From assembly GCF_020748465.1 (NCBI RefSeq), contig NZ_JAHZMP010000001.1, forward strand, positions 1,116,001 to 1,180,000: a stretch of DNA of 64,000 nt, given 5' to 3'. Shown here in pieces: positions 19,053 through 28,125 of this stretch. The stretch is from Terrisporobacter mayombei (GTDB taxonomy: Bacteria; Bacillota; Clostridia; Peptostreptococcales; Peptostreptococcaceae). The notes under the pieces were generated by a model. The model was not told where the DNA came from and ran no database searches. It was given only the letters and a program-made list of their open reading frames with translations. The translations under genes were made by a program, and so were the position numbers. The stretch's first letter is position 1, and every line of letters begins with the position of its first letter.

Positions 19053-20048
19053 TTAGTTAGTTGCTTTAATCTCTTCATCAACTAAACTCATTGCACCCTT
19101 TTTACATTTTGGTAAACATAAATGGCACCCTTTACATTTATCTTGATCAATTTTGTGTGGTTGTTTCTTTTCGCCTTCTATTGCACCAAATTTACATGCT
19201 CTTGCACAAGCAGTACATCCTATACATTTTTCTTCGTCTATAGTAACTTTTCTTCTGTCACTTATATCTCCTGATATAACTTTTGTTGGACATTTTGCTA
19301 CACAGACTTTACAACCTATACACTTTTCTTGATCTATTACTGCAAGCTTATTATCTATAATTATAGCTTCAACTGGGCAAACTTTAGCACAAGCTCCACA
19401 TCCAATACATCCAGCTGAACATTTTACTTTTACTGCTTTACCAAATTCATGGCTATTACATTTTACAAATACTTCTTTACTAGCTGGCTTTTCTACTATT
19501 AACGCCTTTGGACATGCTTCTTTACATTTACCACAATTTACACATTTTTCTTCATCTATTACTGCTACACCATTTTCTATTTTAATAGCATCAAATTTAC
19601 ATACAGAGACACAAGTTCCAAATCCTAAACATCCTGCACTACAAGCTTTTGAGCCACCTATTAAAGCTGCTGCTGCTCTACAATCTTTTAATCCTTGATG
19701 TTCATATTTATCTTTTGCTTTGTCACAAGTACCGCTACATTTTACTGCTGCTACCATTTTTTCTGAACTATCTACTGCTACACCCATTATTTCTCCAACT
19801 TTGGCAGCAACTGCTGCTCCACCAACTGGACATCCGTTAACTGGTGCATCTCCTTTAGCTATTGCTGCAGCTAATCCTCCACATCCTGGGAATCCACAAC
19901 CACCACAGTTAGCTCCTGGAAGTACTTCAAGTATTTTTTCTTCTTTTTCATCTACTTCAACTGCAAATTTTTTAGATGCATAGGCTAATATTGCTCCGAA
20001 GATTAATCCTAATCCACCTAAAATTATAATTGCTTTAATTATGCTCAC
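19053..20048 (-). CDS. rnfB: Rnf complex subunit B (multi-cluster ferredoxin subunit)
   Basis: Electron-entry subunit of the Rnf complex, accepting electrons from reduced ferredoxin. A membrane helix at about 5-22 is followed by the 4Fe-4S domain GANCGGCGFPGCGGL. Then come several ferredoxin motifs: CLGFGTCVSVC, CVNCGKCKEAC, CIGCGACAKVC, CIGCKVCVAKC, CIGCTACARAC and CKGCHLCLPKC. At 331 aa it is far longer than the roughly 190-aa proteobacterial RnfB, with several extra cluster sites, as in other Clostridia. It is last in rnfCDGEAB, 16 bases after rnfA. Confidence 0.94.
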   Translation of the reverse strand: MSIIKAIIILGGLGLIFGAILAYASKKFAVEVDEKEEKILEVLPGANCGGCGFPGCGGLAAAIAKGDAPVNGCPVGGAAVAAKVGEIMGVAVDSSEKMVAAVKCSGTCDKAKDKYEHQGLKDCRAAAALIGGSKACSAGCLGFGTCVSVCKFDAIKIENGVAVIDEEKCVNCGKCKEACPKALIVEKPASKEVFVKCNSHEFGKAVKVKCSAGCIGCGACAKVCPVEAIIIDNKLAVIDQEKCIGCKVCVAKCPTKVISGDISDRRKVTIDEEKCIGCTACARACKFGAIEGEKKQPHKIDQDKCKGCHLCLPKCKKGAMSLVDEEIKATN

Positions 20049-20064
20049 AAAATCACCCCCTGTT

Positions 20065-20643
20065 TTATAGTTTTATTAATCCTGTAAATCCTAAGAAAGC
20101 TATTGACATTAACGCTGCTGATATCAACGCTATCGGATATCCCTGGAATGATTCTGGTATATCTGCTAATTCTAGTCTTTCTCTTATTCCTGCGAACAAC
20201 ACTATTGCAAGTGTAAAACCAACACCTGCACCTGCACCATTTATTAACGTCTCAACTATATTGTAGTTGTTTTGTACGTTAACTAATGCTATACCTAGCA
20301 CAGCACAGTTTGTTGTTATAAGTGGTAAATACACACCTAATGCTTGATATAATGAAGGACTTGATTTTTTTATAAACATTTCAACAAATTGAACTATCGA
20401 TGCTATTACTAGTATAAACGCTATTGTTTGTAAATATCCTGAAGTACCTGTTAAATCTAACAATTTTTGTATAAAGAAAGTTATTACAGATGCTAAAGCT
20501 AGAACGAAAGTAACTGCTACCCCCATCCCTGCAGCTGTATCAACTTTTTTAGAAACACCTAAAAATGGACATATACCTAAGAATTGTGATGTTATAACAT
20601 TATTGACAAGCACAATACTTAGAAATAATAATATATAATTCAT
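20065..20643 (-). CDS. rnfA: Rnf complex membrane subunit A
   Basis: Integral membrane subunit, 192 aa with about six helices. Family segments are NNVITSQFLGICPFLGVSKK and TTNCAVLGIALVN, which carry the paired cysteines proposed to hold a cluster within the membrane with RnfE. It takes part in transfer of electrons across the membrane coupled to ion pumping. It is located between rnfE and rnfB. Confidence 0.95.
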   Translation of the reverse strand: MNYILLFLSIVLVNNVITSQFLGICPFLGVSKKVDTAAGMGVAVTFVLALASVITFFIQKLLDLTGTSGYLQTIAFILVIASIVQFVEMFIKKSSPSLYQALGVYLPLITTNCAVLGIALVNVQNNYNIVETLINGAGAGVGFTLAIVLFAGIRERLELADIPESFQGYPIALISAALMSIAFLGFTGLIKL

Positions 20644-20659
20644 ATGACTTCCCCCTTAA

Positions 20660-21253
20660 TTACGCTTTTTTCTTTACTACTTTATTAAATAGTGCCATTA
20701 AGAATCCTAAAGTTAAGAATGCACCTGGAGGTAGTATAAATAATAAAGCTGGCTCATAAGAAGCTCCTAATATAGCAAAGCCAAATATTGTTCCTGCTCC
20801 TAAGATTTCTCTAACTGCCCCTAATATTGTAAGAGCTAAAGTGAATCCAAGACCCATTGCCATTCCGTCAACTGCTGATTCTACTGGCCCATTTTTTGAT
20901 GCATATGCTTCTGCACGAGCAAGTATTATACAGTTAACAACTATTAATGGAATATATAATCCAAGCGCCTTATCTAACGAAGGCACAAATGCTTTTAAAA
21001 CCATTTGCACTATTGTAACGAATGTTGCTATTACAACTACAAATGCTGGTATTCTTATTTTATCTGGTATTACTTTTCTAAGTAGTGATATAGCTATATT
21101 TGAACACGCCAAAACTACAGCCGTTGAAAGACCCATACCCATACCATTTATGGCAGAACTTGTTACAGCTAGAGTTGGACACATACCTATAACTTGAACA
21201 AAGGTTGGATTCTCGTCTATAATACCATTTTTAAATATTTTTCCTAGACTCAT
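20660..21253 (-). CDS. rnfE: Rnf complex membrane subunit E
   Basis: Integral membrane subunit paralogous to RnfA, 197 aa, about six helices. Typical segments are NPTFVQVIGMCPTLAVTSSA and VVNCIILARAEAYAS, where the cysteines match those of RnfA in the opposite membrane orientation. It is placed between rnfG and rnfA, with a 16-base gap to each neighbour. Confidence 0.95.
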   Translation of the reverse strand: MSLGKIFKNGIIDENPTFVQVIGMCPTLAVTSSAINGMGMGLSTAVVLACSNIAISLLRKVIPDKIRIPAFVVVIATFVTIVQMVLKAFVPSLDKALGLYIPLIVVNCIILARAEAYASKNGPVESAVDGMAMGLGFTLALTILGAVREILGAGTIFGFAILGASYEPALLFILPPGAFLTLGFLMALFNKVVKKKA

Positions 21254-21270
21254 ATTATTGTCCCCCTATC

Positions 21271-21837
21271 CTATTTATTAATGCTATCATATACTGCTAC
21301 TGCTGCATTAACTCCAGTTGTTACAGCTGTAGATGTAATAGTAGCTCCTGATATTGCTTGTATTTCTGTCTCTCCTGGAGTTCCACTTTTTATAACACTA
21401 AGTTCTGTTGCTGGTTTTCCTGAAAATTGTCCATAAAAAGCTTCCTCTTTTGCCTTAGCACCAAGTCCTGGTGTTTCAGTCATATTACCTATATTAATAC
21501 CTGATATAGTTCCATCAGATTTTATACCTACCATAATTTCTATACTTCCACCATAACCACCTGGAAGTGCTTTTATAGTATAACCTGCCACATCAGATCC
21601 ATTTAAACCTTCGTAAACTTCTACAATTTCTACACTACCATCGCTTTTATATTTTGATTTATCTAAAGCTTTAAAATCACTTACTCCTGGTAATACAGTT
21701 TGTCTTGCTTCATTATTAGCTTGTTCATTTCTTTGAGCTATTATTGGCTCAGTTATTTGGTTTGTTCCTGCTAATAAACCGGCAGCTATGGCACATATTA
21801 CAAATAAGTTTAATCCTAATTTTAATATATTATTCAC
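21271..21837 (-). CDS. rnfG: Rnf complex subunit G (covalent FMN)
   Basis: Membrane-anchored FMN-binding subunit. An N-terminal helix (about 5-25) is followed by the FMN-binding domain with MTETPGLGAKA and SGATITSTAVTTG; the threonine in the SGAT-T segment is the covalent FMN attachment residue in this family. The reading frame extends upstream to 21873, but a GTG at 21837 with GGAGGTGGC eight or so bases before it is the better start, giving 188 aa and an 8-base overlap with the end of rnfD. Confidence 0.92.
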   Translation of the reverse strand: MNNILKLGLNLFVICAIAAGLLAGTNQITEPIIAQRNEQANNEARQTVLPGVSDFKALDKSKYKSDGSVEIVEVYEGLNGSDVAGYTIKALPGGYGGSIEIMVGIKSDGTISGINIGNMTETPGLGAKAKEEAFYGQFSGKPATELSVIKSGTPGETEIQAISGATITSTAVTTGVNAAVAVYDSINK

Positions 21838-22816
21838 TCTTAGCCACCTCCCCAAATACTCTGTTATTAACATATTTATCTATTAATGGTGTGGCAACGT
21901 TCGCTAATAATATTGAGTATGAACATCCTTCTGGATAACCACCATATAACCTTATTACTGTTGCAATAACACCAGCTAAAATAGCATAAATAATTTGTCC
22001 TTTTTTCGTCATAGGCGACGTTGTATAGTCAGTTAACATGAAGAATGCACCTAACATAACACCACCTGCTAATATTTGGAACATTGCAAACTCAAAACTA
22101 AATCCACCTAATAAGAAACTTAATATAAATATTGTACCTAAATAACATACTGGCATTATATAAGAAATAATTCCCTTATAAATTAAATAAGCTCCTCCTA
22201 GAAGTATTAGTATTGCACATGTTTCACCTATACTTCCTCCTATATTACCTAAAGCCATATCTAAAAGTGATACTCCATTTTGTTTTAATGGTTCAAGTCC
22301 AGCTGCTCCAGATTTTAGGAAACTAAGTGGTGTTGCAGTAGATACTGCGTCTAAACTATTCATAGTTACCCAGTTTACACCAGTTTTAGTCCAAGCAGTC
22401 ATTGCTACTGGAAATGATGCTAGTAAGAAAGCTCTACCTGCAAGAGCTGGGTTAACAAAGTTATTCCCAATTCCGCCAAATACCATTTTTACAACTATAA
22501 TAGCAAATGCGCCACCTAATATGCACATCCACCATGGAAGTGCAGCAGGAACGTTAAATGCAAGTAATAATCCTGTTACCACTGCAGAAAAATCTCCCAC
22601 AGCACTTTTTTGTTTAGTTATTTTTTGACATAAAAATTCTGACCCAACTGTACCCAGTATACAAAAGAACATTACGAATAAAGCATTAATTCTAAAAAAA
22701 TACACTGCAGCAAGTGCTGCTGGCACAAGGGCAAGTACTACTTGTTTCATTATATAAGACGTATCTTCATTGCTTCTAATATGAGGTGATGATGATACAA
22801 TAAACTTGTTTTCCAT
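21830..22816 (-). CDS. rnfD: Rnf complex membrane subunit D (covalent FMN)
   Basis: Large integral membrane subunit, 328 aa with about nine helices, predicted to form the ion path with a covalently bound FMN. Family features are the N-terminal SSSPHIRSNEDTSYIM, NPALAGRAFLLASFP, and the FMN-attachment segment DAVSTATPL. It overlaps the rnfG start and follows rnfC by 18 bases. Confidence 0.95.
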   Translation of the reverse strand: MENKFIVSSSPHIRSNEDTSYIMKQVVLALVPAALAAVYFFRINALFVMFFCILGTVGSEFLCQKITKQKSAVGDFSAVVTGLLLAFNVPAALPWWMCILGGAFAIIVVKMVFGGIGNNFVNPALAGRAFLLASFPVAMTAWTKTGVNWVTMNSLDAVSTATPLSFLKSGAAGLEPLKQNGVSLLDMALGNIGGSIGETCAILILLGGAYLIYKGIISYIMPVCYLGTIFILSFLLGGFSFEFAMFQILAGGVMLGAFFMLTDYTTSPMTKKGQIIYAILAGVIATVIRLYGGYPEGCSYSILLANVATPLIDKYVNNRVFGEVAKSE

Positions 22817-22834
22817 ATTTTTTCCCCCTAACTA

Positions 22835-24175
22835 CTATTTGCTAGCCGCTTGTTGTTTTCTTCTCATAGCTTGAATTTGTCTTTTAGCATTTCTTATTGA
22901 TTCTACTAATGGTCTTCTTGCTGGACATATAAATGAGCAAGATCCACATTCTATACAATCAAGAGCTCTATGTTCGGCTGCTCTTTCAAAGTCACCTTTT
23001 AAAGAATTCGCACTTATATATAAAGGTTGTAAAAATGCTGGACATACATCTGTACATCTACCACATCTTAAACAGTTACTTGGTTCATCTATCTTAGCTT
23101 CTTCTTCAGATATACATAGAATTCCAGAAGAACCTTTATTAGTAACTACATTTGTTGTATATTGAGTCATACCCATCATAGGTCCACCCATTATAAATTT
23201 ACCTACTTTTACATCTTCCTTAAATCCGCCACATTGATCAATTATTTCAGAAACTACTGTACCTACTTTTGTTATTAAGTTTGCCGGCTCTTTTATGCAA
23301 CTTCCTGTTACTGTTGTAATTCTTTCTATTAAAGGCAATCCAGTTTTAATAGTTTTTGCTATTTGAGCAGCTGTTCCAACGTTGTCAACAACAGCTCCTG
23401 CAGCTGCTGGTAATGCTCCTGATGGAACTTCTCTTCCTGTACAAGCATATATTAATTGTTTTTCTGCTCCTTGAGGATATTTAACTTCTAGGCCAACTAC
23501 TTCCACATCGTTAAATCCTTTAGCAGCATTTGTTATAGCTTCTATAGCGTCTGGCTTGTTAACTTCAATACCTATATATCCTTTTTTAACGTTTAGAGCC
23601 TTCATTATTACTCTAATACCAAAGACTACGTCTTCAGGATTTTCTACCATAAGTCTATGGTCAGCTGTAAGATATGGTTCACATTCCGCCCCATTTAAAA
23701 TAACAACATCAATATTTGCATCTGGTGGTGGTGAAAGCTTAACATGAGTTGGGAATGTTGCTCCACCCATTCCAACTATACCTGCTTCTTGGACATATTT
23801 GATTATATCCTTTGAGTCCAATGTTTCTAGCTCACCTTTTGGTCCTATACTTTCATCTAATTCTTCTTTAAAGTCATTTTCGATCACAACACAAAGACCT
23901 TTTCCTCCTGGAATTTCATGTTCTTCTATACTAATAACTTTTCCTGAAACAGATGAATGTATATAAGTTGATACAAATCCTTGAGGTTCACCAATTTTTT
24001 GTCCTTTTTTTACCTCTTGTCCTACTTCAACTATAGGTTTTGCTGGCGCACCTATATGTTGTTGTAGAGGTATATAGACTACTTTTGGAGCCTCTGCTTT
24101 TTTTAAAGCTATTTGATTTGTATACTCTTTATTATATGAAGGATGTATTCCTCCTTTAAATGTTAAGAGCTTCAT
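22835..24175 (-). CDS. rnfC: Rnf complex subunit C (NADH/FMN, ferredoxin-like)
   Basis: Peripheral NAD+-interacting subunit of the Rnf complex, first gene of the operon. It has an N-terminal barrel-sandwich segment (GGIHPSYNKEYT). The Complex-I 51-kDa-like core includes GMGGATFPTHVKL and NGAECEPYLTADHRLM. Two 4Fe-4S motifs lie near the end (CLRCGRCTDVCP and CIECGSCSFICP). The 446-aa length is usual. The ATG at 24175 follows GGGGAGG. Together the six genes encode a ferredoxin:NAD+ oxidoreductase that conserves energy as an Na+ or H+ gradient. Confidence 0.95.
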   Translation of the reverse strand: MKLLTFKGGIHPSYNKEYTNQIALKKAEAPKVVYIPLQQHIGAPAKPIVEVGQEVKKGQKIGEPQGFVSTYIHSSVSGKVISIEEHEIPGGKGLCVVIENDFKEELDESIGPKGELETLDSKDIIKYVQEAGIVGMGGATFPTHVKLSPPPDANIDVVILNGAECEPYLTADHRLMVENPEDVVFGIRVIMKALNVKKGYIGIEVNKPDAIEAITNAAKGFNDVEVVGLEVKYPQGAEKQLIYACTGREVPSGALPAAAGAVVDNVGTAAQIAKTIKTGLPLIERITTVTGSCIKEPANLITKVGTVVSEIIDQCGGFKEDVKVGKFIMGGPMMGMTQYTTNVVTNKGSSGILCISEEEAKIDEPSNCLRCGRCTDVCPAFLQPLYISANSLKGDFERAAEHRALDCIECGSCSFICPARRPLVESIRNAKRQIQAMRRKQQAASK

Positions 24176-24221
24176 TTTACTACCTCCCCAAACTGTTTTT
24201 AACTTTTATGCTATTAACTAT

Positions 24222-24249
24222 AGTATACTATAAAATTTTTAAAAGTTAA
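24222..24249 (-). promoter_or_regulatory. Candidate rnf operon promoter with palindromic -10 region
   Basis: TTAACT and TATACT separated by 16 bases on the minus strand, about 50 bases before rnfC. The -10 box lies inside a perfect 14-base palindrome, TATAGTATACTATA (24219-24232), which might bind a regulator. Confidence 0.55.
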
Positions 24250-24376
24250 TAATTGTTAAAAAAATATCCCAATTTACTAATTAGGATAATCATTTTAAAC
24301 CGTTATTAATATATCAATTTAAAAAATTAAGAATTTATAAATCATTCCATTTTGGCATGTTTCATTTTTATTACAT

Positions 24377-24406
24377 AAAAAAAGGTTGATATAACAACCT
24401 TTTTTT
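24377..24406 (-). terminator. Terminator after the SpoIIB-like gene
   Basis: AAAAAAAGGTTG and CAACCTTTTTTT arms around a six-base loop, 8 bases after the stop of the SPOR protein gene; T-run on the minus side. The symmetrical A/T flanks would let it work both ways. Confidence 0.85.
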
Positions 24407-24413
24407 ATGTTAA

Positions 24414-25328
24414 CTATTTCATTGATTGTACAAATAAGTAATACTGTTGAACTGAAGATAATAACAAACCTTGACTCACATAACCTTTATTTTCATTGGC
24501 ATTTTTTGATGAAGTCAAAATGTTATTTTGTGTGTCATCTATGTAAGAAATTAAATTATTTTTAAATTTATCCATTTTTGAATAATCAATTTTTTGTGTA
24601 TTTTTTTTCAAATTTTCTAGTATTGTCTTTCGATTTGTTAAAATTTCATTGTAAGTGGCTAAATCATTTTTGTTTCCATCCCAATATTGACCTTCTTTTT
24701 GATAATTTTCAATCAAATCATTTAAACCACTTGCTATATCTTTCATATAAGAATATCTATCTGTATATTCTAAAGATAGCATTGGTACTTCTATTTTTGT
24801 TAAAAAAGAGTCAGAAAAGTATGTTCTTGTCTTTTCCAAGCTATTTCTCACCTTACCTTCATCAAAAGAAGAGTACACTTGAAGCTTTTCAGATTTATCT
24901 ATTGTCATACTTGATGATGGAATTTTATATTGATTCATAACTTCTTCTATTTTTTTCAAATCATTTTTATCTTCTAAAGATGCTACCTGTATTGTATAAA
25001 CTACCATCTCATTTACACTTGCTACCTGTGAATTTTCTTGCTTTTCATCTTCATCACCTTTTTCCACTTCTTTCAACTGTGACTCAATATTTGATGAAGT
25101 AATAACATTACTTTTGTCAAATATATTTTTAAGCCCATTCCATATTGATGCATTTTTTATTGCACTTACTACGTTGACCTTTCCTAACTTGTCCATAAAA
25201 TCCTTGTCCTTTAAATTTATGTATGTATAAGCCCCCACAATACATAAACATAAGGTAACAGTTATTACTCTCGTTCCATTAAACTTTTTTCTTTTATTGA
25301 AATTTTTGTAAAATTTTCTTTTGCTCAT
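24414..25328 (-). CDS. SPOR-domain membrane protein, SpoIIB-like
   Basis: Protein of 304 aa with a basic cytoplasmic N-terminus (KRKFYKNFNKRKKFNG), one transmembrane helix at about 21-38, and an extracytoplasmic part. Residues about 108-180 (VVYTIQVASLEDKNDLKKIEE) resemble a SPOR peptidoglycan-binding domain, and the remainder is helical. This layout is like Bacillus SpoIIB, which assists septal peptidoglycan dissolution in engulfment and is encoded beside maf; here it is beyond the rnf operon but still in the maf-mre neighbourhood. The function is inferred from architecture. It is a single-gene unit bounded by terminators. Confidence 0.6.
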   Translation of the reverse strand: MSKRKFYKNFNKRKKFNGTRVITVTLCLCIVGAYTYINLKDKDFMDKLGKVNVVSAIKNASIWNGLKNIFDKSNVITSSNIESQLKEVEKGDEDEKQENSQVASVNEMVVYTIQVASLEDKNDLKKIEEVMNQYKIPSSSMTIDKSEKLQVYSSFDEGKVRNSLEKTRTYFSDSFLTKIEVPMLSLEYTDRYSYMKDIASGLNDLIENYQKEGQYWDGNKNDLATYNEILTNRKTILENLKKNTQKIDYSKMDKFKNNLISYIDDTQNNILTSSKNANENKGYVSQGLLLSSVQQYYLFVQSMK

Positions 25329-25417
25329 AAGTTGCCCCCTCCTAAATGGTTTTTACTAATATATATTTAGAAGATGTCCAATTTATGATATTAATTTACT
25401 TATAAATAATTATTATT

Positions 25418-25462
25418 AAAAAAAACTATGAATTTAGATATTCTCTAACTTCATAGTTTTTT
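25418..25462 (-). terminator. Terminator after the NlpC/P60 gene
   Basis: AAAAACTATGAA and TTCATAGTTTTT arms with a long loop, followed on the minus strand by TTTTTTTT. It lies 8 bases after the stop. Confidence 0.8.
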
Positions 25463-25469
25463 AGCATTA

Positions 25470-26789
25470 TTAAAATCTTCTTGCTCCTAGTAATACTTTT
25501 CCATAATATCCCGATAAAGAGTCTATTTTCACCTTATCTGGCCTTGTTTGAGAACCACTGGCATGAATAAATTGGTTATTTCCAATATATATACCCACAT
25601 GTGAAGTTCTTCCAGGTGTAACTGTAGCAAAGTGTAATAAATCTCCCTTTTTCAAGTTACTTGTTCCTACAGCAGTTCCTACTGTTGCTTGTTCATAAGA
25701 AATTCTCGGTAAGTATACCCCCCTCGCATGAAGATATACATAACTTGTAAATCCTGAACAGTCAAATGAATTTGGACCATTTCCACCCCATACATAAGGT
25801 TTGCCTAGCTGAGCCTTAGCAAGATTTACTACTGCTTCATCTTTAGATTCACTTGATGTATTATCACCTGGTAATTCTGTTGTAAGATTTATATACTTAG
25901 AACTTACCCATCCAGTAATATTAGAACTTGTTTTTATTTGGTTCCAAGAATTAGAACTATTAGTTATGGTTACTACTTCTCCTTTTTTTAAAACGGTTTT
26001 AACAGAGTAGTTTGTTCCTGGTCCACTTCTCACATTTAAGCTACCTGCAGATTTTCCATAAGTATCCGTCTTTGATATATAAGAAGATGAAGCCCATCCT
26101 ATGGTATCATTTGATAATTTTACTTTGTACCAACCATTTGATTCACTTAATAGAAGTACCACTTGACCAGGTTTTAAATAGGTTTTAACAGAATAATTTG
26201 TACCTGGACCGCTTCTTACATTTAAGTTTACACTACTGGTTACTTTTCCATTTAAATTCACTTCTGATTCTATAGTATCTTCAGGTTTACTTGAATCATT
26301 ATTAGAGTTATTAGAAATATTATCCATTGTCTCATCAACATAAGATCCATATATCCAACCACTAGTTCCATTAGATAATTGTATTTTGTACCAACCATTT
26401 GATTTATCAGTTATTTTATGTATTGTTCCATTTTTGACAGTAGTTTTAATCTCATAGGATTTTCCTGGACCACTTCTTACATTTAATCTAACTTTACATT
26501 TAATTTTTGCATTTAGACTAGCGCTTTCTATTTGAATATATTTATCACTGACCCATCCAGTGCCCTTATTAGGTAACTGAACTTTTAACCAACCATCACT
26601 TTTTTCTAATATTGCGACAACATCACCTTTATATAAGCAACTTTTTATGCTAGTATCTGTCCCTGGTCCACTTCTTACATTTAATGCACTAACTGCAACT
26701 GTTCCTTTTTCCTGTGCATTAACACTAGACTGACCTAAAGATAATGCTAGCGTTCCAACTCCTATAGCTGCAATTACTTTTGTATTCAC
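25470..26789 (-). CDS. Secreted SH3-repeat NlpC/P60 peptidoglycan endopeptidase
   Basis: Secreted wall hydrolase that probably cuts the gamma-D-Glu-diaminopimelate bond. After a signal peptide (MNTKVIAAIGVGTLALSLGQSSVNA) come four bacterial SH3 repeats, each opening with LNVRSGPG and ending in a GW-S--YI strand. The C-terminal NlpC/P60 domain has the catalytic Cys in FDCSGFTSYVY, His in SHVGIYIG and a second His in FIHASG. The longer frame begins at a TTG inside the ribosome-binding site; the GTG at 26789, six bases after GGGGGAG, gives the clean signal peptide and 439 aa. SH3 repeats presumably bind wall glycan or peptide. Confidence 0.92.
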   Translation of the reverse strand: MNTKVIAAIGVGTLALSLGQSSVNAQEKGTVAVSALNVRSGPGTDTSIKSCLYKGDVVAILEKSDGWLKVQLPNKGTGWVSDKYIQIESASLNAKIKCKVRLNVRSGPGKSYEIKTTVKNGTIHKITDKSNGWYKIQLSNGTSGWIYGSYVDETMDNISNNSNNDSSKPEDTIESEVNLNGKVTSSVNLNVRSGPGTNYSVKTYLKPGQVVLLLSESNGWYKVKLSNDTIGWASSSYISKTDTYGKSAGSLNVRSGPGTNYSVKTVLKKGEVVTITNSSNSWNQIKTSSNITGWVSSKYINLTTELPGDNTSSESKDEAVVNLAKAQLGKPYVWGGNGPNSFDCSGFTSYVYLHARGVYLPRISYEQATVGTAVGTSNLKKGDLLHFATVTPGRTSHVGIYIGNNQFIHASGSQTRPDKVKIDSLSGYYGKVLLGARRF

Positions 26790-26815
26790 AGTTATCTCCC
26801 CCAAATTTTATCATT

Positions 26816-27187
26816 CTATTTTTTCTTTGGTAATATTTCTACCCAGTAATTATCTGGATCTGCTATGAAGTATATTCCCATAGCTTTATTTTCAAAACAT
26901 ATACATCCCATTTCTTTATGGAACTCGTAAGCTTTGTCAAAATCTTCTACTTCTAATGCTAAATGGAATTCGTTATCACCTAAATTGTATGGTCTTTCCC
27001 AATCTCTTAGCCAAGTTAATTCTAGATTATGAGATGTTACTCCATCACCTAAATATACTATAACAAAACTTCCATCTTCTGAATTTATACGTCTAACTTC
27101 CTTTAAACCTAATGCTTTTTCATAAAATTCTAAACTTTTTTCTAAATTTAGTACGTTAAAGTTATTGTGGCAAAATGTGAATTTCAT
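26816..27187 (-). CDS. VOC / glyoxalase I-type protein
   Basis: Protein of 123 aa with two beta-alpha-beta-beta-beta modules of the vicinal oxygen chelate fold. It opens MKFTFCHNNFNVLNLEKSLEFYEKALGLKE and ends WVEILPKKK, both typical of lactoylglutathione-lyase-like members; His, Glu and His residues are at plausible metal positions. A glyoxalase role would fit with methylglyoxal synthase elsewhere in the window, but VOC proteins vary widely and the substrate is not certain. The ATG at 27187 follows AGGAGG. Confidence 0.8.
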   Translation of the reverse strand: MKFTFCHNNFNVLNLEKSLEFYEKALGLKEVRRINSEDGSFVIVYLGDGVTSHNLELTWLRDWERPYNLGDNEFHLALEVEDFDKAYEFHKEMGCICFENKAMGIYFIADPDNYWVEILPKKK

Positions 27188-27276
27188 ATTATTTCCTCCT
27201 TATGTATTACAATACCCTGTATTTGTGTAATTATATATTGTTACATTTTTTTGTACATTACTACAATATTTTATTA

Positions 27277-28125
27277 TTATATTCTCAATTTTGCAATAAT
27301 CGGATAATGGTCTGACAATTTTTTTATAATAACTCGATAATTTATTGGTACAATATCTTGTGACACAAAAACATAATCTATTCTTTCTATACCCAAAGAA
27401 AAGGTAAGAGTGTTTGATTTATCTAATTTTTTAGCTACATCTATACAGTTACTATCAAGATTTATATCTGCAGCATTAAAATCTCCTGCAATAATATAAG
27501 GTTCATCACCAAGTCCATCTATAAACGTTTGTAATTCTTTTAATTGTTCTGCTTGTTCTTCTTTATTTGTTCCTAAGTGGACATTAATTATATTTACATT
27601 CTTTCCCCTAACATCAATAACTGTATGTAACATACCCCTTTGCTCCTTAGAGCTACTCAGGTATACATGATTTTGTCTAATTATTCTATATTTCGAATAA
27701 GTTACCAAACCGTAATTCGAGTTTAGATTTACTACATTTGCACCAAAGTGAGAGTTCATTCCCAATTCTTCCTTTAGACTGCTCACTTGAAATCCTACCT
27801 TTGCAGATTCATTTACTTCTTGTAAACAAATTATATCCGCATCACAATTTTTCAAAAAATCTATAATATCAAAAAGAGTCGGAAACATATCCTTGTCTAC
27901 TCCACTATGTATATTGTAACTTACAATTTTTATATTAGTATTTAAACTACCTTCACCTTTGTTAACATTGCTTACTACTGCACTAGAAATTATAATTAAT
28001 ATTAATAAAAAAAGTTTTTTTAATTTAATATATGACCAACTCCTTTTACACAACTTATTATATATTCTTATCCAAAAATTAAAGACGCCAATAGCGCCTT
28101 TAACTTTAATGGTTTTTCTTTGCAA
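27277..28125 (-). CDS. Endonuclease/exonuclease/phosphatase-fold hydrolase, membrane-anchored
   Basis: Member of the metal-dependent EEP superfamily. A hydrophobic stretch at about residues 37-55 would anchor or export the protein, so the catalytic domain probably faces outside. The motifs are complete: SYNIHSG, LQEVN (metal Glu), INVHLG, GDFNAADI, RIDYVF and SDHYPI (catalytic His). Substrates in this family include DNA, phospholipids and phosphoinositides and cannot be chosen from sequence. The annotated start is a TTG that touches AGAAGG and overlaps the upstream gene by 20 bases, so the true start may lie further in. Confidence 0.8.
   Translation of the reverse strand: MQRKTIKVKGAIGVFNFWIRIYNKLCKRSWSYIKLKKLFLLILIIISSAVVSNVNKGEGSLNTNIKIVSYNIHSGVDKDMFPTLFDIIDFLKNCDADIICLQEVNESAKVGFQVSSLKEELGMNSHFGANVVNLNSNYGLVTYSKYRIIRQNHVYLSSSKEQRGMLHTVIDVRGKNVNIINVHLGTNKEEQAEQLKELQTFIDGLGDEPYIIAGDFNAADINLDSNCIDVAKKLDKSNTLTFSLGIERIDYVFVSQDIVPINYRVIIKKLSDHYPIIAKLRI

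Noticed and set aside
25470..26789. Internal DNA repeats as a mobile or recombination element
   Set aside because: The repeated LNVRSGPG-coding stretches are homologous SH3 modules of one protein.
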